A program made the translations under genes and the position numbers. From NCBI GenBank assembly GCA_002077045.2, contig KZ111158.1, forward strand, positions 353,086 to 405,838: a DNA stretch of 52,753 nucleotides. Reading direction: 5' to 3'. The notes below the pieces were generated by a model, which was given only the letters and a program-made list of their open reading frames with translations, was not told the DNA's origin and made no database searches. The stretch is from Rachicladosporium sp. CCFEE 5018. Its lineage: Eukaryota > Ascomycota > Dothideomycetes > Cladosporiales > Cladosporiaceae. Below, piece by piece: positions 10,000 to 19,685 of the stretch. The stretch's first letter is position 1. Each line of letters begins with the position of its first letter.

Positions 10000-11703
10000 T
10001 CACCCCTCACTAACATCCATCTTCCCCTCCTCCTTCTCCCTCCTCACCGCCTCCCGCCTCTCCACCTTCCACGCGTCAATCCTCGCCTTCATTACAGTAT
10101 CGTCAATAACATCCTCAATCTTCAGCTCCTGCCGGTTGAACGGATCCTTCGAATCGCTCAGCAAGTAGCTCTTGATCGTACTGCGATCGATGACGTTCTT
10201 CGAAGTGGGCAAGATGACGGGATCGGACATGAGCGTCGCCATGAGCGGGTCCTGGAAATCCTCCGGAATCTCGCCGAGGTCGTCTTCTTCTTGCGCATCT
10301 GCTTCAGCTACTATGGCGATTGCGGAGGCGAGGGATGCGAAAGCGGCGAGGTCTCCAGGCGACTTCAGGCCGGCTGCGAGGCGGGGCGCTTCGGTGAAGT
10401 TCTCGGGCTTGTAACTCCTCCCATCCCTCGCTATAGCGGTGATGAATGTCTGCCGCTCACTTAGATTGACGTACACTGCCATGAAGTCCGAGAGGAGTTG
10501 TTTCGGATTGAACCCGTATTCCGCTGGATTATCGACGCGGAGGTTCTTGCGCTTGCTGCCCACGAGCGAGTCGAGGTTGTAGTCCAGCATATCTGCTAGG
10601 CGCTGCACGATCTCGGGCATGGTGAAGGCTTCGGGGAGGGTGGAGGTGAAGAGGATGGTCGTCTCCATCGATTCGCGCGCGAGACCCATGTAGGACTTTG
10701 CACTCCGCTTATTCTCCTCCAGCAGCTCTTCGCGCTGCTTGCGGCGCTCTGTCTCGGCTTCATCCATCGAGGCAAGAACAGGCCATTCGGCGATCTCTTT
10801 GCTGACATCGTGGATCTTCACGAAGCGGGAGAAGGATTCGTCGAGGCAGAACGTGACGTCGTTGATAATCATGTTGACGAAGCGGACGAAGAAGTCTGTA
10901 TCCACGCTCGCTTCCTTGCGNNNNNNNNNNNNNNNNNNNNNNNNNNNNNNNNNNNNNNNNNNNNNNNNNNNNNNNNNNNNNNNNNNNNNNNNNNNNNNNN
11001 NNNNNNNNNNNNNNNNNNNNATACATAGTCGCCTCGTCTCAGCAAGAACGTTGTGCCTCGGATCCTCTAGTCCAGTATACTTCGTGCTGCGTATCGCTCT
11101 CGAGATCCGCTTGAAGCACGTGAGGAGGTACTCAAACGGCTGGCCTTTCGGCGCATGAGATGCCGCTTCCGAGATGGCTGACTCCACGACCTCAACATCC
11201 AGCAGTAGTGGCGATCCGACCTGCTCCAGGTCGTCACGTGTGCTGGCCAGAAGCACAAGTGCATGACCATGTGTGTCCCTTACTTCCTCCGGCTTGAGCG
11301 TCACCCGGAATACTTGTCGCAGCATCCTATCCTGCCACACCTCCAGCGACTCGCTCGGCTTTGCGGCCGAAGCCACCCGTGGCTTCTCCGATCCATCTCT
11401 CTCTCGCTTCGGCGGACTCGATGGCCGAGGCGAGATCTTGATTTGAGGTCGTGGTGACTCAGATTTGCCTGCTGCTGTGAGGTTTGCGGGGACTGGCGCT
11501 GCGTTGGACTGCGGGACAGGTGGCGAGCTAGGCTTCGATTGCTCTGGAGTCGAAGTCGATGTGGAGGGTGCACTATTGCTCGGTATTGCACCCAGCTTTG
11601 CAAGACGCTTCATACGGATCTGATCGCCTGTCAGCGCATGAAGTCACGTGGTATACCTCACGAGATATACCTTATCCGCGTCTGTCATCTCTTGGTCCGC
11701 CAT
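10000..11703 (-). CDS. UFD2: Ufd2 ubiquitin chain-elongation factor E4, copy A (interrupted by gap)
   Basis: U-box E4 enzyme that extends ubiquitin chains on substrates bound for Cdc48 and the proteasome. Visible pieces: exon 1 11671-11703 (MADQEMTDADK), a 51-nt intron 11620-11670, the first part of exon 2 11021-11619, then 100 Ns, then the 3' part 10000-10920 with the Ufd2 core end and the C-terminal U-box (IPEDFQDPLM...PVILPTSKNVID). Compared with copy B, about 1,694 bp are hidden by the Ns, including the second intron. The apparent continuous 537-codon frame across the gap is an artefact. The U-box region is unusually divergent from copy B (about 23 changes in 130 bp) inside otherwise near-identical sequence. 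Confidence 0.9.
10921..11020. other. Assembly gap (100 N) inside UFD2 copy A
   Basis: A run of exactly 100 Ns. Aligning both flanks to copy B puts the left edge at 36225 and the right edge at 37920, so about 1,694 bp (36226-37919) are missing here, including the second UFD2 intron and about 546 codons. By chance the placeholder keeps the reading frame. Confidence 0.95.
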
Positions 11704-12491
11704 CGTGGAGTGAGATCAGTATGTTGCGAGTGAGGTCTAGTGATGCGTTTCCGATCGATGTATGGAAAGAGCAAAAGGAGACGATGCTACGGTTTATCGA
11801 CCAAGGAGCCTCACTAAGCAAAGGTGACAAGGCAGAAGTGGGCGAGTGAGAGCTGTCTGATTGACGTTGATGTGATCATGCCTTAGGCGGGAGATGTTGC
11901 CTGATTAGTCATTCACATGCCGCTAACACAGGTGGAAGCGCATGGATCATCAGCAAGACCTCCCACCCGAACGAAACCCGCGATCAAGTCAATGATGCGA
12001 GTAACGTGCGCAAGGAGCGTTACGGTCATTGCGGTGATGTAGCATACTTGCTCAGCTGCTCGATCAAGCATCTTCACATCAACTGTGGTTGCACTCACAT
12101 CTGATTTTCCCCCGAAGATAAAGGTAAATGAGATGAGGCCATCGCATATTGCTGACCATGACCAGAGCGTGCATCACCACTGGATGGCTGTCACACGAAA
12201 TGATGGTACGATGCGCGTTGAGGCTACGGCTACTGGCTACCAGTACACGACTTCCCGTTCTACCGAGCGCACAAGTATCCGCTACCGCCATCTGCATTCA
12301 ATATACATAACCCTTCGCCATCACTGTGACTCTTCCAACTCTCCACCGCGCTACGGTTCTTCCTGTTGGGTTAGACATGCGCGCGGAGCCTCTTCACCAC
12401 AGCCACGATGCCGATCGCGCAGTCGGGGTACAACGTCGCGGTTTTGCACGGTGTGGACGGTTTCGCCGCAACATGAGTGGGCAGTTGGTAC

Positions 12492-12554
12492 GATCTGTCG
12501 ACTGTCGAGTAGCCGGTTGATGATGGCACTAGTCAGCCGCCGAGTCGACAGATC
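12492..12554. repeat. Inverted repeat with 12-bp perfect arms, copy A
   Basis: GATCTGTCGACT at 12492-12503 is repeated as its exact reverse complement at 12543-12554, with a 39-bp spacer. Copy B keeps both arms (about 39389-39454) with a slightly longer spacer, so the arms are conserved while the loop varies. Confidence 0.7.
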
Positions 12555-13856
12555 AAAGTCTGCGTGCGAAGCCTCCTCACCACAGCCTTGACTTCGTAGC
12601 GTGATCGGCCCTTGCCACGCGATCAATGATGGACTTCGATGGTCTGGACGGTTCTGCCGTAGGTGAGCGGTCCGTCGAATTTCGGGGATCCTGGACGAAG
12701 GTGTATCAAGTCAGCCAACTCTGCAATGCAGCGACATGTAAGGAAGAGAACCCCCGAGCCGCTCCTATCACACGTCAGATTCCTTCGCTGGCGTGGAGGC
12801 TCGCGAATAGATATGTAAGAATGACAGTACACTGTCCATCGGACGAGGGAAAGAAAGGGGGAAGACTCACCGAGCATTGAGCATTGCAGGCTGACTTGCC
12901 ACTGGAGACCGGATCATCGATGCTTCGACGGACTATCTCGGAAAAGGTGGAGCGACACAGGTGGCTCAGCGCCGAAGCCTTCCGTTCGAGAAAACCTAAA
13001 TGAGAGTCTAGCTGGTCAGCCAGGGGCCGCCAGCAAAGGAAAACAACCGGATCAAAAAAGCAGAAGCACTTTATCAGGGCAATGTGACGATCGCGAGTTC
13101 TGTGTGTCATCATGGAATCCCCAGATGATATCCCCCAGATTCAAACACCCCCATATCTGGCAACGCCCCAAGTCCGACAAGCCCGCAGGCAATGAAAGGG
13201 GTCAGAAAGTCGTAACAATTCATCATCGTGCGCTAGATGGGACATTGGGACTATGGAAGAAACTTGCTTTGGTGATGTCCAGGGCTGGGCAGCGAAGAGC
13301 TTCCAACAGGCCATCCGAGGTGTCGATATGGTAGTGATCTGCCGCGGCAGAGATTGATGTCGCGCGGGGAAAACCAAATCGATGATGGGATAGCCTGGAG
13401 CGGAGATGTCGTGCCTGGGACGGGCGACGTCGAGACGAAGGACTCGCACCGGAGACAACAATGAGTCGGTGACTGAGTGCGAACTCGGGAACCTGCAGAT
13501 CGAAACACCACCGTCAGCAAAAAGCTGACAGTGGGACGTACGCCACGAGTGCGGTGGAGTGCGAGTGCGAAGAGGAATGAGTGCCCGATGAAGCTTGTTG
13601 GCCACGCTCCAGCCTGCAACTGCATGGGATCTTGAAGATCTGACACGCCTTTGCTGAGTGGTCGGTACTGTTTGATCTAGGACGCCTCAATGACCAGACA
13701 AGCTATTGATCAGCGAGCTGGCGGTCTTCCTTTGGGTTACACATACTGTCCTGACGCGTCCATGAGAGTGCAAAGGGGTGGGTGATGCGAGTGTTGATCT
13801 TTTTGACTAGATCGGACTTCCTCGTGACGTACCTGAGAGGAAATCGAGGGCTTTGT

Positions 13857-13885
13857 GGGGACTGGGGGATTTGTGGGCTCGGGGG
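13857..13885 (+). other. G-quadruplex motif 1, copy A
   Basis: Four G-runs of 4, 5, 3 and 5 separated by loops of 3, 6 and 3 nt on the plus strand, meeting the usual G3+N1-7 pattern. The identical motif is at 40771-40799 in copy B. Whether it folds is unknown. Confidence 0.65.
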
Positions 13886-14010
13886 CAGTTTGGCTCGGCG
13901 TTGTTGTGGTATCGAGGGTATTGTGGTCTTGGGGTTTACCGAGCAGCTGCGGCGGGCAAGCCTGTCGGTTTTGCTGGCGGGGATCGGGTCGATCAACGCG
14001 GAGGCGGGGT

Positions 14011-14090
14011 TGGTGATGACAATCGGGGAGTAGCCGCTTGTGCCAAAGATGGTGCCGCCGGTGAAAGTCGCAAGTCTGAGACTTCGCCGA
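14011..14090. repeat. Degenerate direct repeat, unit 1, copy A
   Basis: Aligns at roughly 70% with 15025-15107, about 1 kb away in the same direction. Shared blocks include GGTGATGAC, AGTAGCC, GGTGAAAG and TGAGACT in the same order and spacing. This points to an old internal duplication in the gene-poor region. Both units occur in copy B as well. Confidence 0.6.
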
Positions 14091-15024
14091 GCGGTGCTAC
14101 CGTCGGAGATGTAGGCTTCGAGGGCGGGCGAGTGGCACATTGCCTGCGGAGCATCATCAGCAAGTGTCCTGTGTGATATGGATGAGACTTGAGTGAATGA
14201 AGCGTCACCTTCGTCATGATGCAGTGTTGCGAAGGTGACAAGGCGGGCGAGGGTCCTTGAAATTATCAGAGTACGTCAATGATGGCTGTGCATTTCGAAT
14301 CGAGCGAGGATATCGAAGCAAGGACAAACCCGTGTAAAGGTGAGTGCAGGAAGACGAGACGAAACCCGAATGAGAGAAGACAAGAGAGCAGAGGTGGGAA
14401 GTGAGAGTCTTCGTTGGAGTTGCACAACTGGCAGGTGGCCAACATGGCTCCGCGACTTCCCCTTCCCGGGCTTACATACATATGGCAGGCACAGTACATT
14501 CAGCGGGACTGAGCCGGAGCTTCGGAACCACACATGGTGATCGATTGCGAAAGCCCGATGTTGATATATACGAGCATCAGACGATACAGATGCAGATGCA
14601 AAGGCCATATACAAGTATATGAACGTCTCTGACTCTGCAGCCAGAGATTCGAAAACACCGCGCCCGCACCTACGACCGCAGCAGCCGAAACAGAAGTTGA
14701 TCTGCCGAAGAGAAGCCAGCATCGCCATGTGCTCTGTTCCAACTCCGTCGCCCGAGCATACCTCTCAATTGGGTGGCCAATTTGACCGACCGAAGTGCGA
14801 CTAAGAAAGCGAGAGTGTGTCAGCGTGATGCACAGATGCAGGTCCTGAACAGATGCGGCTGTGAGACCTACCGAGGATCGCGTAGCGCTGGCTGGAGACG
14901 TCGCTGGCGCCTGGAACCGGTTGATTGCGCTGAGCGGCGACTGAGAGGTGTCGAGGCGGCGGTGTTGATGACGCCGGCGCAAGGACATGATCGTTGGCTG
15001 GGAAAAGTGTCGTAGCGGCGTTGT

Positions 15025-15107
15025 CGGTGATGACGTCGAAGCGAGTAGCCAGTGGTTCCAGCAGTGGAGTCGCTGGTGAAAGCCGAAGGTTGAGACTCCG
15101 CCGCTCG
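15025..15107. repeat. Degenerate direct repeat, unit 2, copy A
   Basis: Partner of 14011-14090. On the minus strand it follows a good splice-acceptor-like stretch (GCTGACCTGCAG near 15190), so an exon of an unrecognised gene cannot be ruled out, although only one of five differences from copy B is silent in the best frame. Confidence 0.55.
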
Positions 15108-15455
15108 GATCGAAATCGAAGTGAGCTCCAAGGACGATGTTGTCGGCCGATTTCTGGATCGACGCTCTCGAAGGTATCTGGAAGATGTTCTGCAGGTCAG
15201 CCAAAAGGCTACCATACAAGGACGAACCACCAAGCCTCCAATCGGACAAGTTGTGTCATCATAACAAATCAGATCGAAACAAGGATTAAAGATACTCTTC
15301 ATCGGAATGGGGATACCTATCTTCGAAGTGGGGTCGGAAGTGGGAGCCGGGGGAAGGCGAAGCAGCGGAGCAGTCGTTTTGACGGGGTCGATTGCATCGT
15401 GGTGGATTCAAGTGCGGTTCGAGGAATCTGTGGAATTCGAGGGCTCTGTGGCTTC

Positions 15456-15486
15456 GGGGGTGTTGTGGGTTCGAGGGATCTGTGGG
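15456..15486 (+). other. G-quadruplex motif 2, copy A
   Basis: G-runs of 5, 3, 3 and 3 with loops of 6, 5 and 6 nt. It sits in a degenerate ~18-bp periodic stretch (CTGTGGNNTCGAGGG-like) from about 15421 to 15490. The same motif is at 42945-42975 in copy B, and a partial relative is in copy B's extra segment near 42618-42639. Confidence 0.65.
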
Positions 15487-16270
15487 ATCGAAAGCGACAA
15501 GGCTGCGATGTCGAGATATCGGACTGGAACCGGACACCAGTCATGAGCGATGTCGCAGCGGCAAGACTGCTGATGACGGCAAAGAGCAAGTACCCAGGCG
15601 TGCCAGCAATGGAACTCCTGAAGAAAGCGAAGAAGTCTGAGGTCCTGTCGCGCAGGGTATGCTGGAGAGAGACCGGTCCAGATGTGCATGATCACTCTGC
15701 ATGGTAAGGTCAGCGTCACATTGTGTGATGCATGGGGGAAGGGGGGGACAGACGATGATGCTATTCCCTCGCCGGCCGAGCAGTGTGGAGTGCACATGGC
15801 GGACGATTCAGTCTCAAGGTGGCCGATCGCAGAATGCTGACGAGTGCCCAGGTCCAGACAGGTGTGCTGCGGTATGCACGGTACATGTTCGAGTGCCAGA
15901 AGTTGAAAGATGGAGCATGAAGTTGTGAAAAGGTGGGCGAGAGGAGCCGTGCGAAGAGGATGACAAGAGGACTTGAGGAGTGGAGCAGATGGGTTGGTGA
16001 GAGGAGTCGAGCGAACGTTTCGAGCAGAGGAGATGTACGAAGGAGGCGGGGAGAGAACTTGACTTGGGCAGAGGAGGTGAGTCGATGGGATGAGATGTGC
16101 GGAGAGAGTGAGTCGAGGAGATCAGCAGAAAAGCTGAGATGGGATGAATGAAAGCAGAGGAGAATGAAAGCAGAGGAATCGGTCGAGTTTTGATGGATGC
16201 TGTGTTGACATGTCGCCTATGGCAAGTGGCCACCCTCGTCTCGTAACTGCGCACTAATAGTCGACACGAT

Positions 16271-16335
16271 GGCAAGTATGATAGCTATCTACGGCAAGCA
16301 TATGCTGGTTCAACAGCAAGTATGGTACTACTACG
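16271..16335. repeat. 22-bp degenerate tandem units, copy A
   Basis: Three consecutive units of about 22 bp each beginning GGCAAGTATG or a variant. They share the GCAAGYATG core with the longer array at 16537-16642. Confidence 0.55.
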
Positions 16336-16536
16336 TGAAGGCGCGAAGCCCGCCATGCGATCGTCGACCGAGGAACACCATCGTTTGAGGAGAGCATATC
16401 GCTACGAGCCTCTCGAAAGATCAGGACGATCATCGCGCTACAGCACATGGCAAGTATCTGCTTTCACGAGGCTCGATGTCACCTCAATGCAGTACGTACG
16501 ACGGCCAAACGTCGACGTTGGTTGGCCACTACGAGG

Positions 16537-16642
16537 GCAGGCATGATACTGACGATGGCAGGCATGGTACAGATGATCGTAAGCATGACAGTGATGTTGC
16601 GGCAAGCGTATGATCCGAATCGCAAGCATGATGCTGATGCCC
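16537..16642. repeat. 21-22 bp minisatellite, five units, copy A
   Basis: Five degenerate units (21, 21, 21, 22, 21 bp), each opening with a GCAGGCATG/GCAAGCATG-like core. Copy B has six units at 44023-44149; its first two are nearly identical, showing a recent unit gain there or loss here. Confidence 0.8.
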
Positions 16643-17620
16643 GAAGCCACATGCCGACAGACGAACATCGACCGGGCCACAAACGCCTAATGGAGTTTGG
16701 CATCTGGTTCCATCCATCGCATCGCCTTCCCCCCTAAGAGGAGCGTCCGTTGTTGCCCACCGAGTATCAAGGACAGCCTCAGTGCAGCGCGAATGACGCT
16801 CAAATCGGCGACGTGGCGACCTTCACAGCACGGCAATGGTATCGCGAGGTTGACGTATGTGCACGAAGTGAACACGTAACCATTCGCCTCCGCCCGATCG
16901 TCACCTCGCAAACGTGATTTCTTGGACATCAAAGTTGATCTCATCGGTTCCCTCCAATACCAAGCACTAGAACCAGAACAGTCGGCGTCGGCTGCTCAGA
17001 TCCTGACGACGCTTCGTCGAGCATGGACTCGCTAGAATGCAGTCGGAGTGCAGCATACTCAGTCTGAACAATCTGTTGATGTCACTCCCCAAGGCAGTCT
17101 GGGCGGTACATGTCACGTGCGTGAACGATCCCAATAGCCTCACATGGGCAGCGGGCTGGATGATCACAGGTCTTCGGTCTTTTGCCGAATTTATGACATA
17201 TCACTCGCGCAGCGCTACGATCTGTCTTACAGGCGTGGATAGGGGGAGGGCCAAACATACCATCGAGACAGGGAAATGGTGCGCTGCATTTCTGATTTGG
17301 CCCGATCACCGTCCTACACCAGGTATGCAGCGCAGCGTTATTCAAGCAGTCTTTCGGATTGCACAGTAAGTCTCGAGAGTGAGTGGGCAGACGTTGATCG
17401 CTCAAGCCACCATCACAATTTTGATCGGGGCGAAACGCACGCGGTAGGGAAGACGGCATCAAAGTTACATGACGAGGCGAGTTGAAATCTGCAATATTAC
17501 GTACCAATACCACGCAGTCTCTGACCTGAATGATCTTCGGAATCACGTCAGGTTCGATAATGTGTGCTTTTCTATACATACACCCTATACCTCTCGCTGC
17601 CGTCAGCCGTTCCTGGCTCA

Positions 17621-19021
17621 TCATACCTTCTTCACCTCCGCCAAGCCCTCTTTCAAGTACTCCAATGCCCGATCGATATCCCCTCTCGCCGGATCCGTGA
17701 CGCTCACACCCATGTGCCCAAAGCGGATATACTTACCTGCGATCTCCTTGTGCAGACCACCAGCAAACACCACACCCTTCTTCAGCAGCGTAGGCAGAAT
17801 CTCCGGTGGCGACAGGCCCTCGGGTAAGTAGATGGCCGTCATGCCGTTAGCCTGGTTTTCTGGCTTCGATGCGAGTTGTTTGAGACCGAGATCAGTGACA
17901 GCCTTCTTGACCTTCTGACTCGCCTCGCGGTGTATCCTGAAGCGCTCTTCAAGTGGTTTGGAAAGAATCTGCGTAAGCGAGGTGTGCAGCGCATGAATAA
18001 GCTGCGGCGCAGGCGTAGCAAAGTACGACGGCTTCTTCGCCTCATAGTTCTTCATAATCGGCAGCCAGTTCTTCCAGCTCCCGAAGTAACTCGTCGGCGG
18101 CGTCTTCCTCGCCTGAAACCTCTCGATCGCCCGTCCGGAAGCCATCACTATGCTCAGTCCTGCTGGGCAGCCTATGGCCTTCTGTGAAGCGGTGATGACG
18201 CAGTCTATTTTCCAGTCGTCGAAGCGGATTTCTTCGCAGCCTACGGAGCACACGCCGTCGACTATCAGGAGTGTGTCCGGGGAGACGCGGTGCACGAGCT
18301 CGGAGAGGTCTTTGAGCTCTGAGAGCACGCCGGTCGAGGTGTCGGTGTGGGTCACGGTTATGAGCTTGTAGTCCTTCTCCTTCAACGCCTTCTCGATCTC
18401 AGCCAGTTGTGGCCGGTCTCCAATCGGAGCTTTGAGTTGCGTCGCCTTGACGCGGTACGTCTCGAAGCAGTCTGCAAATGAATCCGCGAAGTAGCCTGTG
18501 TGTAGCACAAGTACATCATCCCCTGGCTCGGCGAGATTCGCAGCGACTTGGTCCCAGCCTAGGGTTCCTGAGCCGGAGATCACGAAGGGTTGCGAGGCCG
18601 GGTCGGAGGTCTGGAAGAGTTTCCGTAGCATTGTGAGGGTTTCGCCAAAAGTGTTGACGAAGGGTGCAGAGACATGGGACTCGCTGTAGTGGGACATGGA
18701 CTGCAGGACTGCATCGTCGAACTCTATGGGGCCTGGGATGAGGAGTGCGGGATGGGGGGCTTGGTCCGACATTTTCGTGGCGGGAGGGGGTGTCGTTTGG
18801 GTTGAGTGGGTTCGAGATTCCTGTGCTGAAGGCAGGTCGTCGCTGCGGCTGCTGTTGCGTTCTATCGAGAAGGGCGTATTAAGAGGAACGTGATTATCTG
18901 TGCTGAAGTGCCGGGAGATGAGCGAAAGTCGTTCCTTTGGAGCAGCTGGAGCCATGACGAAATGGAGAGGGGACCGAGGGGTAGATCGGACAAGAATGCG
19001 GCTATGGCGGAGCGCAGACAT
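17621..19021 (-). CDS. AGX1: Alanine-glyoxylate aminotransferase, copy A
   Basis: PLP-dependent class V aminotransferase that converts alanine and glyoxylate to pyruvate and glycine. The single frame gives 466 residues. The core starts near residue 90 (HPALLIPGPIEF), contains SGSGTLGWDQ (149-158), Asp255 in LLIVDGVCSVG (PLP ring nitrogen contact in the family) and the Schiff-base Lys281 in ASQKAIGCPAG, and ends with GHMGVSVTDP and EVKKV. Residues 1-83 are extra compared with yeast Agx1; the first ~35 are basic and hydroxylated, like a mitochondrial presequence. A second Met at residue 84 (codon ending at 18772) would give 383 residues, close to the yeast enzyme. No PTS1 is present. It is divergent from EFM6. 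Confidence 0.95.
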   Translation of the reverse strand: MSALRHSRILVRSTPRSPLHFVMAPAAPKERLSLISRHFSTDNHVPLNTPFSIERNSSRSDDLPSAQESRTHSTQTTPPPATKMSDQAPHPALLIPGPIEFDDAVLQSMSHYSESHVSAPFVNTFGETLTMLRKLFQTSDPASQPFVISGSGTLGWDQVAANLAEPGDDVLVLHTGYFADSFADCFETYRVKATQLKAPIGDRPQLAEIEKALKEKDYKLITVTHTDTSTGVLSELKDLSELVHRVSPDTLLIVDGVCSVGCEEIRFDDWKIDCVITASQKAIGCPAGLSIVMASGRAIERFQARKTPPTSYFGSWKNWLPIMKNYEAKKPSYFATPAPQLIHALHTSLTQILSKPLEERFRIHREASQKVKKAVTDLGLKQLASKPENQANGMTAIYLPEGLSPPEILPTLLKKGVVFAGGLHKEIAGKYIRFGHMGVSVTDPARGDIDRALEYLKEGLAEVKKV

Positions 19022-19685
19022 TGGACATTCTTCGTGACTTCGTCTGTATATCGATTCTCTTCAGACCTCAAAGCTGAGACTGTAATATAACGATGATGTA
19101 TTTCATGCAGTTACGCGAACGCGTGTGTTCCTTTGGGCGGCGGCGGCGGTCATTGCTTGGCCCCAGTGTTTTGACATTTCATTCTGCCGGACGCCCTGGG
19201 CCAGCCCGGTACTTGGAAGTCCGCCATGGTGCATTGGCCTCCTTGCCCGATGGCGGAGGGATAGATCGTACGCGTTCTGTGGATTGGGTAAGGCGCTCCA
19301 CAGGCATAGAACGGGATGGAAGGACGAGCACGAGGAGATTCCACACTACTGCTGTGCTCACCGCCAGTATCGCATGCGTTTCATAGCCATGATCATTGTC
19401 CGAAGGTTATCAACGTAGCAGGCGTGGATGGAGATCGTGCGAAACGATCACCATGATTGTGGAATCACAACTCGTAGCCTGTAAGAGATGAGCCCATCGG
19501 AATTACTTGCTCCTCGGTCGTCCCTTCCTCGTCAATCGCGACATCAAAGCGCCAAGCCTCTGCAAATCGCCTCCAAGCTTCGCCCTTACCGCGTGTCAAG
19601 ATCTCGTACCCGCTGATCGACACAGACCGACCTATAAACCTTACTTGTCACTTGTCTCATCTTTCAACCGACAAACATATCCAAG
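19022..19685. other. Divergent promoter region AGX1 / EFM6, copy A
   Basis: 664 bp between outward-facing genes. It holds a TATAAA near the EFM6 start. Overlapping open frames of about 97 codons on the plus strand look like chance. The region is identical in copy B (46528-47191). Confidence 0.6.
19633..19638 (+). promoter_or_regulatory. Possible TATA box of EFM6, copy A
   Basis: TATAAA 48 bp before the EFM6 ATG, followed by a CT-rich leader. The short distance leaves a very short leader, so the assignment is tentative. Confidence 0.4.

Larger units (their letters stand above)
11704..17620. other. Gene-poor 5.9 kb region, copy A
   Basis: No convincing gene was found. Open frames occur on both strands, but the differences from copy B include non-triplet indels (for example near 15805 and 16160) and are mostly amino-acid-changing in every frame I compared, which argues against coding. 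The minus strand at about 15930-16170 is strongly pyrimidine-rich, like a 5' leader. The region contains degenerate direct repeats, G-quadruplex motifs, a hairpin and a minisatellite, listed separately. It could hold a non-coding RNA or a decayed gene. Confidence 0.6.

Noticed and set aside
10000..11613. Continuous 537-codon Ufd2 frame across the Ns
   Set aside because: Copy B shows about 1.69 kb and an intron are missing; frame continuity is coincidence.
14500..15249. 249-codon minus-strand frame in copy A
   Set aside because: A single base change puts a stop in this frame in copy B; no recognisable domain.
14994..15707. 237-codon plus-strand frame in copy A
   Set aside because: Interrupted in copy B by the 576-bp segment, and changes between the copies are mostly non-silent.
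16271..16642. CRISPR-like array
   Set aside because: The units are contiguous degenerate 21-22 bp repeats without spacers, in a fungal genome.
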